This document shows, piece by piece, positions 1-5,498 of a DNA stretch of 8,290 nucleotides. The notes beneath the pieces are model-generated. The model did no database searches. It was not told the DNA's origin and saw only the letters and a list, made by a program, of their open reading frames with translations. The translations under genes were made by a program, and so were the position numbers. The DNA is from Deltaproteobacteria bacterium (lineage in GTDB: Bacteria; SAR324; JACQKK01): positions 1 through 8,290 of the forward strand of contig JAOUPZ010000126.1 in the NCBI GenBank assembly GCA_029879595.1, read 5' to 3'. Positions within the stretch are counted from its first letter, which is position 1, and each line of letters starts with the position of its first letter.

Positions 1-33
1 GGCTGTTTCCGCAGTTGTTTCGGTATCGGTCAT
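1..33 (-). CDS. 5' end of an unidentified gene, cut by the window edge
   Basis: An ATG on the minus strand at 33-31 opens a frame reading MTDTETTAETA before the window ends. A strong Shine-Dalgarno sequence, GGAGG (complement of 40-44), lies 6 nt upstream of the ATG, which is ideal spacing and is the main support for a real start. Eleven residues are too few to name a family. The gene lies downstream of gspD on the same strand, so a type II secretion component such as gspE is a reasonable guess from operon habits. However, the 285-bp gap and two terminator-like hairpins argue that it is at least partly a separate transcription unit. A second ATG at 46-44 would read another frame and overlaps the ribosome binding site, so it is less likely. 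Confidence 0.6.
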   Translation of the reverse strand, partial: MTDTETTAETA

Positions 34-39
34 GGAACG

Positions 40-44
40 CCTCC
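40..44 (-). promoter_or_regulatory. Shine-Dalgarno sequence of the edge gene
   Basis: GGAGG on the minus strand sits 6 nt before the ATG at 33-31. It decides the start of the truncated gene over the alternative ATG at 46-44, which overlaps it. Confidence 0.6.
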
Positions 45-250
45 ATGGCGTGTTTGTAAAATGAGCGCAATATGGTTTATTTCGTGAATCCGGCCCGGTT
101 TGGCGTGTCGGCTCAGGTTCAGGAGCGACTTCCAGCCGTTGTGAATTATTTACCACAGACCACTGGTGTTACGGAAGAAGTATTAGCAATAAGCTCCCGT
201 TGGGGCTCAGCAGAGGGGGCAGAAACTCGTTGCGCTGAAGATAAAAATAT

Positions 251-270
251 CTCGGGGTTCGGGGCCCGAG
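251..270 (-). terminator. Second terminator-like hairpin downstream of gspD
   Basis: On the minus strand the arms CTCGGG (270-265) and CCCGAG (256-251) form a perfect 6-bp GC-rich stem with an 8-nt loop. The sequence right after it is ATATTTTTAT, a reasonable U-rich tail. It lies about 50 bp past the gspD stop codon and would back up the first hairpin as an intrinsic terminator. The tail is interrupted by A residues, so its strength is uncertain. Confidence 0.45.
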
Positions 271-294
271 GAATATGGCAGGAAATGAATAGGG

Positions 295-318
295 AAAACC
301 CGGAAAAAGCGTTCCGGG
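295..318 (-). terminator. Hairpin immediately after the gspD stop codon
   Basis: On the minus strand the arms CCCGGAA (318-312) and TTCCGGG (305-299) pair perfectly over 7 bp around a 6-nt loop, followed by TTTT (298-295). The stem begins directly after the TAG of gspD and could extend by a G-U and an A-U pair into the stop codon. The short T-run weakens the case for efficient intrinsic termination, but the position and perfect stem support a terminator or 3'-end protecting structure. Confidence 0.5.
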
Positions 319-2865
319 CTATTCACTTACTTCCGGCTGAGGTTCCCCATCCTGATTTTCTTGCCGCAGGCTTTGCTGTTTATCCAGGTCGGCCGGAGTC
401 AGTTTGAAGGAACCCCTGAGTATATCCCCGGTTTCTTCCTCGCCGCTGGTGGCCCGCCTGAATTCCATTGCGGCGTCGTGGGTGGAGGCTTGCATGTCTT
501 CTGCAGAAAATACGATCTTGGGCCTGATGAAAACCACCAGATTGGTTTTCAGCAACTGGTTGGACTTGCTCTTGAACAACCAGCCTATTCCCCAGATATC
601 GCCTAGGCAGGGCACCTTGTTTTCGGTTTCCACGTTCTGTTCCTGGATTAACCCGCCGATGGCCATGGTGTTGTTGTCATCCACGACTACCTGGGTGTTG
701 ATGCTCCGCTTGAGCGTGGTAACGGCCTGCTGGGTGGAGGAATATACATCCTGCCGCGCGGCGATGGAGCTGCTTTCCTGCTGGATAATCAGCCGGACAC
801 GGTCCTCGCCGGTAATCTGAGGCGTGATCTTGAGAATTATACCGATGTCCTTGAACTCATACTCCGTGGTGGTCTGCAACTGGTTGTTGGTGACCGTACG
901 GGTTGAAACGGGAACGACCTGGGAAACGTTGATCTCGGCTTCCTGATTGTTCAGGGTCAGAATCTGCGGGTTGGCCAGCACATTGAAATCCTGATCCTGC
1001 TGGCTGGCCTGGATAAATCCGGAAAAGGAAACGAATTCCTGGCCCTGGAAGCTGATGGTGTTGCCCAGGACACCCACCACCGCGCCGGTGGAAGACGCCA
1101 GCGCCCCTTCCAGGGTGTTCGGGGTGGCATCGGGGACACCCACGCCGGCCACTCCATTGCTGACTTCGGCCACGGACTGCCAGCGAACGCCCAGTTGCAG
1201 GCTTTTTTCCAGACTGATTTCCATAATCAGAATTTCGACAAATACCTGGGGCCGCCGGACATCCAGTTCCTTTAGCATCAACTCCAGGGTTTCGATCATA
1301 TCGGGCTCGCCAAAGGCGATGATGGAGTTGGTGGCCTTATCAGCGGTAAAAGTCATCTCGTTGAGCGACCCGGCGGCGGTGCCGCCCTTCTGTGGTGCGG
1401 GACGTGATCCGGCCTTGGGTGCGGCCTGGGCCACGGGTCCCTTGATATTCATATTCTTCAGGATGGTGACAAGTTCCTCCGCGTCAGCGTGCTGAAGGCG
1501 GAACACCTTGACACCACGTTCCTGGGCTGAGCCTGGGACATCCAGCTTGGCGATTATCTCCAGGAACTTTTCCAGCAAAGTGGGTTCCCCCACGATGATA
1601 AGCGTATTGGTGGTTTCATAGGCCACCACCTTGAGGTCACTGGAGGCGCCCGACGATTTGGCTCCGGCGGTACGCCTGCCCCTGGGTGACGGGGTGGGAG
1701 AACCATCTGCATCGTGAGATTCTGAGATTACCGATCCCAGCGAGGTGAGCAGCGGGGCCAGCTTGGAGGCCTGGGCATAGTTGAGGGTGACAAGCCGGAA
1801 GGCGATATCGCCAGGAGGGATGTCCATTTCATCAATGATTTCAATCAGCCTTTCCACGCTGCTTTCCACATCGGAAATGACCAGTACGTTAGCCGGCACA
1901 TATACCGATATGGCCGCTGTTTTTGAGGTCAGGGGAGACAGCGCCGCCTTGATCTGGTTCGCATCGGCGTACTTCAGAGGAAATATCTGGGTGATGAAGA
2001 AGTTGTCATCCTTGCCCACCTGTTTTTTGGTTATGGTGCGTGAGGGCAGTCGGGAGGCATCCTTGGTCTGGACCACCTGAACCAGCGGGCTGTTTACAGT
2101 GCGTATGGTGGTGAAACCATTCATGGAAAGAACGGTCTCGAATATCTGGAGGGCGTCTTCCTGTTTGAATTTCTTAGGTGATATCAGCGTGATATTACCC
2201 CTGATCTGGGATTCGTCCCAGAGCATGGGCACATCAAGGGTTTCACTCATCAGTTTGAGAAAACTGTTGATCTCAATGTTGTTGAAATTCATTTCAATGA
2301 GATCGCCCTTCTTCCAGGCCCGCTTTGCAGCCGGTTTCTTATTTTCCTTGGCGGGCTGGGCCGGTGCCGGACTCTTGTCTTTTGGAGCGTCTGTTTCCGG
2401 GGGCTTGGCGGGAAGCCGCTGTTGGGCCTGCACAGGTGGTCTGGGTGGTTTTTCGTCGGGCTGTTCACCCTCGGGGTTATCAGCGGGTGCCGGGGTGGCG
2501 GCCTTGTCCCTTGGTTGGGGCCTGGGGCGGTTGCGGAGTTTTTCCCGGCGGGCTTTCAAGGCTTCACGGCTTCTACGGCCCTTGTCCTGCCCGTCCTTGG
2601 GGGGACGGGTAATGCCCTGGGGGATGTTTTTCAGGTATTCCGGCTTTTCCGTTTCGTCGGTGGGGGGCTCTTCCTGCTCTCCCTCCTCAGGCAGTTCGGT
2701 CTGTTCTTCCGGCGGGGGCGGTTCATCCTGCCCCCAGGCCAGATAGGTTGAAGGCACTGAAAGCCCGAAGATCAGTGTGAAGGCAATAAAAAACGTCAGC
2801 AGACCGGCGGTATTCCGATGCCTTTTGGGGGGGCTTGCTTTGTGGTTGTCGGGTGACAGCTTCAT
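319..2865 (-). CDS. gspD: Type II secretion system secretin GspD
   Basis: The 848-residue protein would form the ring-shaped outer-membrane channel through which folded proteins leave the periplasm. Residues 1-45 look like a signal peptide with a basic n-region and a hydrophobic core near 21-36; there is no lipobox cysteine. Residues 46-185 are a low-complexity segment rich in Pro, Glu and Lys. An N0-like domain follows (about 186-275). Three N1-N3 type repeats come next, at about 288-348, 353-442 and 450-535. The second and third are each interrupted by a Gly/Ser/Pro-rich loop (near 385-410 and 477-500). The secretin domain spans about 538-785, with VFVEILIMEI, LNNQEAEI, VVDDNNTMAIGGLI and the family-typical KVPCLGDI...KTNLVVFIRP near the end, which favours GspD over PilQ. 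A polar tail of about 60 residues closes it. The start codon has AGGA 13 nt upstream, a little far. The gene lies 167 bp downstream of ispD; no gspC is next to it. Confidence 0.93.
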   Translation of the reverse strand: MKLSPDNHKASPPKRHRNTAGLLTFFIAFTLIFGLSVPSTYLAWGQDEPPPPEEQTELPEEGEQEEPPTDETEKPEYLKNIPQGITRPPKDGQDKGRRSREALKARREKLRNRPRPQPRDKAATPAPADNPEGEQPDEKPPRPPVQAQQRLPAKPPETDAPKDKSPAPAQPAKENKKPAAKRAWKKGDLIEMNFNNIEINSFLKLMSETLDVPMLWDESQIRGNITLISPKKFKQEDALQIFETVLSMNGFTTIRTVNSPLVQVVQTKDASRLPSRTITKKQVGKDDNFFITQIFPLKYADANQIKAALSPLTSKTAAISVYVPANVLVISDVESSVERLIEIIDEMDIPPGDIAFRLVTLNYAQASKLAPLLTSLGSVISESHDADGSPTPSPRGRRTAGAKSSGASSDLKVVAYETTNTLIIVGEPTLLEKFLEIIAKLDVPGSAQERGVKVFRLQHADAEELVTILKNMNIKGPVAQAAPKAGSRPAPQKGGTAAGSLNEMTFTADKATNSIIAFGEPDMIETLELMLKELDVRRPQVFVEILIMEISLEKSLQLGVRWQSVAEVSNGVAGVGVPDATPNTLEGALASSTGAVVGVLGNTISFQGQEFVSFSGFIQASQQDQDFNVLANPQILTLNNQEAEINVSQVVPVSTRTVTNNQLQTTTEYEFKDIGIILKITPQITGEDRVRLIIQQESSSIAARQDVYSSTQQAVTTLKRSINTQVVVDDNNTMAIGGLIQEQNVETENKVPCLGDIWGIGWLFKSKSNQLLKTNLVVFIRPKIVFSAEDMQASTHDAAMEFRRATSGEEETGDILRGSFKLTPADLDKQQSLRQENQDGEPQPEVSE

Positions 2866-2959
2866 TAAATTCAGGTAGTCCTTTTTTTACCGGGCAGCTG
2901 TGTGCAGTAATCTTATCCGGGCTTCTATTCCCGGCCCCCGCCTGCCCGTACCGCGAAGG

Positions 2960-2988
2960 ATATTAACAGGGGTGCATTGAGTTCCGAA
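2960..2988 (-). promoter_or_regulatory. Weak candidate promoter upstream of gspD
   Basis: On the minus strand TTCGGA (2988-2983) and TAATAT (2965-2960) are separated by exactly 17 bp, and a TG stands one base before the -10 box, as in extended -10 promoters. The -35 box matches only 3 of 6 consensus positions, so this is a tentative call. It would give a leader of roughly 85-90 nt before the gspD ATG. The rest of the 2866-3032 gap holds a small GC hairpin (CCGGG/CCCGG at 2917-2934) without a T-run. Confidence 0.25.
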
Positions 2989-3032
2989 TGTTCTAATTTC
3001 CTGTCAGGAATATTCTCATGCAGAAAAAAAAT

Positions 3033-3752
3033 TCAGGCTTCAGCGTTCCCTTTTTCCAGTATTGTCCACATAGCCTGCGCAAGTCTTAAATCACCATAGC
3101 AGGTTAACTTGATATTTTCTTCCTCGCCCGGAATTAACAATGGTTCAATGCCGGCAAGTTCCATCAACTGGGCGTCATCTGTGGCCCGGCGACCGGCTTT
3201 TCTGGCGGCCTGATGCGCTTTCCAGAGGCCCTCCCAGCGAAATCCCTGGGGGGTTTGCACCCGATAGAGATCATCCCGCAAAACCAGTCTTGTTCCCTCT
3301 TTTGTCTTCCTGAAAAGCGTATCGTTTACCGGCAATGCCGGAACTATGGCCGGACTGTCCTTCAACCCTTCCAGAACCCGTTCAACCAGGGAGGCGCTAA
3401 GCAGCGGTCTGGCCCCGTCATGCACTAGCACCGTTTCAGGAGGGTTTGCAGAGAGGCTTTCCAGTGCGTTAAAAACAGAATCCTGCCTTTCCCGGCCCCC
3501 AATAACATATCTGATAACTCCAGGGCGTAAACAGTTCAATTCAATGGTTATTTTACTCAGGTCCTGTTCAGAGGCAACAACTATTATTTGATCTATCCCC
3601 TCCAGGCCAGCGAAAACCTGCACTGTACGACGGATTATGCTTTGTCCGCCCAGTTCCAGCAGCAGTTTGTTGGATCCCGCACCCATGCGGCTGCCGGAAC
3701 CTGCTGCGGCAATTATCAGGGCACAACGGTTTTCTTTACCTGGTGTAGGCAC
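3033..3752 (-). CDS. ispD: 2-C-methyl-D-erythritol 4-phosphate cytidylyltransferase (IspD)
   Basis: IspD joins CTP and 2-C-methyl-D-erythritol 4-phosphate to give CDP-methylerythritol in the non-mevalonate isoprenoid pathway. Numbered from the GTG at 3752-3750 the protein has 239 residues, normal for the family. The nucleotide-binding loop AAAGSGSRMG lies at 15-24, with a conserved Lys at 29. GGRERQDSVFNAL (85-97), VHDGARPL (110-117), PVNDTL (141-146), RDDLYRVQTPQGF (159-171), TDDAQLME (191-198) and NIKLT (213-217) are all in the right order. Equivalents of the E. coli residues R20, K27, T140, R157 and K213 appear to be R22, K29, T145, R159 and K215. The reading frame stays open for another 115 codons upstream to 4097, but that part is Cys-rich and resembles no IspD. 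The GTG has no good ribosome binding site. A GTG at 3806-3804, preceded by AAGG, is the main alternative and would add 18 residues. No ispF adjoins it. Confidence 0.9.
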   Translation of the reverse strand: MPTPGKENRCALIIAAAGSGSRMGAGSNKLLLELGGQSIIRRTVQVFAGLEGIDQIIVVASEQDLSKITIELNCLRPGVIRYVIGGRERQDSVFNALESLSANPPETVLVHDGARPLLSASLVERVLEGLKDSPAIVPALPVNDTLFRKTKEGTRLVLRDDLYRVQTPQGFRWEGLWKAHQAARKAGRRATDDAQLMELAGIEPLLIPGEEENIKLTCYGDLRLAQAMWTILEKGNAEA

Positions 3753-3885
3753 TTTAATTTCGGGCCGTCTGGACAGATGCCGGGGGTTGGCCCCTGCCTG
3801 TTGCACCGCTTGGCAACCTTGGTGTTTTCGCTCCCAAGGCCTTGCAGCCGGACATTTTTGACTGCTGGCGGATACTGCGACCGCC

Positions 3886-3914
3886 TTGACACAGGATTGG
3901 GTCGCGGTTTTAAT
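3886..3914 (+). promoter_or_regulatory. Sigma70-type promoter for the moeA-moeA-kdsB group
   Basis: A perfect -35 hexamer TTGACA (3886-3891) is followed after exactly 17 bp by TTTAAT (3909-3914), matching 5 of 6 positions of TATAAT. Transcription would begin near 3921. This leaves about 190 nt of untranslated leader before the moeA ATG at 4112, which is long enough for a regulatory RNA structure. This is the best-matched promoter in the window. Confidence 0.6.
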
Positions 3915-3965
3915 AAACTCTCGGGTTACCAGATCAGAACAACCAGAAAATCCTTCCGGGCCAGT

Positions 3966-4041
3966 ATCAGTTTCTGATTCCCCATAAAAGGCATTACACC
4001 CTGCCAGGGGGATAAAATCAAATGCCCGCACAGGTCCTGGC
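3966..4041 (+). other. Inverted repeats in the moeA leader (possible structured RNA)
   Basis: The predicted moeA leader contains a small hairpin ATCAG/CTGAT (3966-3978). Two interleaved complementary pairs follow: GGCATT (3990-3995) with AATGCC (4021-4026), and GCCAGG (4003-4008) with CCTGGC (4036-4041). Interleaving of this kind is the layout of an H-type pseudoknot. A competing local hairpin CCCT/AGGG (3999-4009) uses some of the same bases. Chance pairing is quite possible at this length, and part of the region doubles as the leftward promoter. I do not recognise the motif as a known riboswitch. Confidence 0.25.
3993..4021 (-). promoter_or_regulatory. Candidate sigma70-type promoter for ispD
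   Basis: Read on the minus strand, TTGATT (4021-4016) and TGTAAT (3998-3993) are separated by 17 bp. The boxes match 4 of 6 and 5 of 6 consensus positions. Transcription would start near 3986 and run leftward through a leader of about 230 nt to ispD. Together with the rightward promoter at 3886-3914, it would create 5'-overlapping transcripts over roughly 3921-3986. Confidence 0.4.
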
Positions 4042-4111
4042 CAATAATAACCAAGGCAGAGAAGGCATACCTTTGAACTCCCCCAATAAAAACACATTCA
4101 ATGACATCCGG

Positions 4112-5320
4112 ATGAAGGGGTTCAGGAAGCGAACCGAGGTGGCCCTGCTTCAGGAGATCATCCGGGAACGCCTGCACCCGCTGGAAGGCGAGGAACTGGA
4201 ACTTTCCCAATTAGCCGGACGAGTCCTGTGCGATGATGTGGTAAGTGAAATCAGCGTGCCTCCTTTCGACAAATCGGCCATGGACGGCTACGCACTCCGC
4301 AGCGAGGAGACATTCGGCGCCGGAGATTATAATCCATTGAAATTTGAAGTGATCGGCGAGGTGACTCCCGGCGAGGAATTCCAGGGAACCGTGGGCCGGG
4401 GGCAGACCGTTCGGATCATGACCGGGGCACCTTTGCCCAGGGGAGCCGATGCCGTGCTGATGGCCGAGCACACCACAGAATCAGAGGGCAGAATGCTGGC
4501 CGTGGAGGCGGTTACACCGGGCAAGCACGTCATCAGGGTGGGGGAGGATATTCAGGCCCAAAGCGTGGTCCTGAAGGCGGGCCGCAAGCTTCGCCCCCAG
4601 GATCTGGGTGTGCTGGCTTCCATCGGCAGGGGCAGATTGTGCGTAAGGCGGCGGCCCCGCGTGGCGCTGCTGATAACCGGGAACGAGTTGCTCAAGCCGG
4701 GAGAAAAACCCCGCGGTGCGATGATCGTAGACTCCAATTCTGTTGTACTTCAGGCGCTTATCAATAGAGACGGAGGGATTGTCTCTGAGGTGCAGCACCT
4801 GCAGGATGACCGCGAGATCATCAAAAATGCTCTTTTGGAATGCAGTGCGGACATACTGCTGACCACCGGGGGAACCTCTGTCGGAGTTGAGGATTACGCC
4901 CCGGCGTTGATTGAGGAAAACGGCGAACTGCTGGTACATGGAATCGCCATGCGTCCCTCGGCGCCGACCGGCATGGGGCTGGTGCAGGGTCGGCCGGTAT
5001 TTCTTCTGCCGGGCAACCCGGTGGCCTGTCTGGCGGCATACGATTTCTTCGTGGCTCTCGCGGTGAGGCGGCTGGCCGGCCTGCCCGAAGCCTGGCCGTA
5101 TCATTCCCGGATAGTGGAACTGGCCGACAGGATCACTTCCGTCATCGGCAGGCTGGATTACGCCCGGGTTAAAATAAAGGACTCCCGGGCGCACCTCCTG
5201 GCCACCAGCGGCGCTTCATCGCTGACCACCACCACAAATTCCGACGGCTTTATTGTGGTGGATCAGGACTCGGAGGGGTTTCCCGCCGGGGAAAAAGTAA
5301 AGGTCTGGCTGTATGATTGA
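4112..5320 (+). CDS. MoeA/gephyrin-like molybdopterin molybdenumtransferase
   Basis: The protein has 402 residues, the usual MoeA length. MoeA proteins insert molybdate into adenylylated molybdopterin in the cytoplasm. The N-terminal MoeA region covers about 1-175, with PPFDKSAMDGYALR (D58, equivalent to E. coli D59), RIMTGAP (T104) and GEDI (D146). The MoCF-type domain covers about 182-320, with TGNEL (E192), DD near 232, TTGGTSVGVEDY (D261) and LPGNP (P300, P303). The C-terminal domain follows to 402, with GRLDYAR (R352). The usual AIKPGKP motif is AMRPSAP here, so two lysines become R281 and A284. This puts it in a paralogous branch rather than canonical MoeA. I chose the ATG at 4112 because MKGFRKRTEVALLQEI fits the family N-terminus. 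It lacks a clear ribosome binding site. The ATG at 4022 would add 30 residues unlike MoeA, and the GTG at 4139 has AGGAAG upstream but cuts into the first helix. Confidence 0.9.
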   Translation: MKGFRKRTEVALLQEIIRERLHPLEGEELELSQLAGRVLCDDVVSEISVPPFDKSAMDGYALRSEETFGAGDYNPLKFEVIGEVTPGEEFQGTVGRGQTVRIMTGAPLPRGADAVLMAEHTTESEGRMLAVEAVTPGKHVIRVGEDIQAQSVVLKAGRKLRPQDLGVLASIGRGRLCVRRRPRVALLITGNELLKPGEKPRGAMIVDSNSVVLQALINRDGGIVSEVQHLQDDREIIKNALLECSADILLTTGGTSVGVEDYAPALIEENGELLVHGIAMRPSAPTGMGLVQGRPVFLLPGNPVACLAAYDFFVALAVRRLAGLPEAWPYHSRIVELADRITSVIGRLDYARVKIKDSRAHLLATSGASSLTTTTNSDGFIVVDQDSEGFPAGEKVKVWLYD

Positions 5321-5356
5321 AAGAAACCGAGCCAACTGAAAAACAAGGCAACATCA

Positions 5357-5380
5357 GAGATATGCAAGATTGCATGTCTC
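5357..5380. promoter_or_regulatory. 24-bp inverted repeat, probable operator
   Basis: The arms GAGATATGCAA (5357-5367) and TTGCATGTCTC (5370-5380) are complementary at 10 of 11 positions around a 2-bp centre. The single mismatch would be a G-U pair in RNA. The near-zero spacer is typical of a dimeric transcription factor site and poor for an RNA hairpin, and no T-run follows. It lies 37 bp after the first moeA stop and about 120 bp before the second moeA. It does not obviously match the E. coli ModE consensus as I know it, so the regulator is unknown. Confidence 0.5.
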
Positions 5381-5489
5381 AAAAATAATCCGGTTGCGGT
5401 GTGAGAAAATCAAAATTTGCGGAATTGAGGCAAAGCTAAATATTTCGCCCCAAAAGGGTTCGACCAGAAAGAACGGAACTGGTTTTCAT

Positions 5490-5493
5490 GGAG
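5490..5493 (+). promoter_or_regulatory. Shine-Dalgarno sequence of the second moeA
   Basis: GGAG lies 5 nt before the ATG at 5499, giving a clear translation start for the MoeA-PBP fusion protein, in contrast to the weak site before the first moeA. Confidence 0.6.
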
Positions 5494-5498
5494 ATTAA

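Larger units (their letters stand above)
34..318. other. Intergenic region between gspD and the edge gene
   Basis: This 285-bp stretch separates the gspD stop codon from the start of the next minus-strand gene. It contains two hairpins just after gspD (described separately) and the ribosome binding site of the edge gene. The part between about 60 and 245 shows no convincing coding frame on the minus strand and no promoter with both boxes well matched. The open plus-strand frame starting at 72 runs antisense into the gspD tail, has no recognisable protein features and is treated as chance. A promoter for the edge gene would be expected here but I cannot place it. Confidence 0.5.
3753..4111. 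other. Divergent intergenic region between ispD and the first moeA
   Basis: This 359-bp region separates the diverging ispD and moeA genes. It carries one strong rightward and one moderate leftward promoter candidate, placed face to face, plus several inverted repeats within the predicted moeA leader. Minus-strand frames stay open across much of it: one continues upstream of ispD to 4097, and another spans 3926-4210 into moeA. Neither translation shows a known domain or a plausible ribosome binding site, so I treat the stretch as non-coding with moderate certainty. Confidence 0.55.
5321..5498. other. AT-rich gap between the two moeA genes
   Basis: This 178-bp spacer is clearly more AT-rich than the genes around it. 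It holds a 24-bp inverted repeat (described separately), two imperfect copies of a TTGCGG...TGAG element (5394-5405 and 5417-5429) and the ribosome binding site of the second moeA. A weak hairpin, ACCAG/CTGGT with TTTT after it (5463-5486), could be a poor terminator. No promoter with both boxes well placed is evident. Confidence 0.5.

Noticed and set aside
72..407. Plus-strand open frame of 111 codons
   Set aside because: It runs antisense into the end of gspD, has no recognisable motif and no clear ribosome binding site; it is most likely a shadow of the gspD frame.
2099..2746. Long plus-strand open frame opposite the gspD N-terminal half
   Set aside because: The Ser/Gly/Leu-rich translation is what results from reading the Pro/Glu/Lys-rich gspD segment in antisense; there is no independent coding signal.
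2998..3010. Inverted repeat TTCCTG-T-CAGGAA between ispD and gspD
   Set aside because: The arms are only 6 bp with a one-base centre, and no promoter is well placed next to it; this is too short to call an operator.
3024..3035. Run of eight T residues on the minus strand right after the ispD stop, as a possible terminator
   Set aside because: No GC-rich stem precedes it; the only pairing available is a few A-U pairs, so an intrinsic terminator is not supported.
3926..4210. Minus-strand open frame of 94 codons with a hydrophobic stretch
   Set aside because: It overlaps the moeA start, lacks a ribosome binding site and matches no family I know. The hydrophobic residues arise from AT-rich leader DNA.
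4481..5194. Minus-strand open frame of 237 codons opposite the first moeA
   Set aside because: It lies entirely inside a well-conserved moeA on the other strand, and the His/Gln/Gly/Pro-rich translation has no family resemblance.
5456..5466. GGTTCGA resembling a tRNA T-loop
   Set aside because: The flanking bases do not form a T-stem and no anticodon or acceptor arm can be built around it.
5321..5498. Moco riboswitch in the gap between the two moeA genes
   Set aside because: I see no multi-stem structure with a conserved GC-rich core in this AT-rich spacer; the main palindrome has almost no loop and fits a protein site better.
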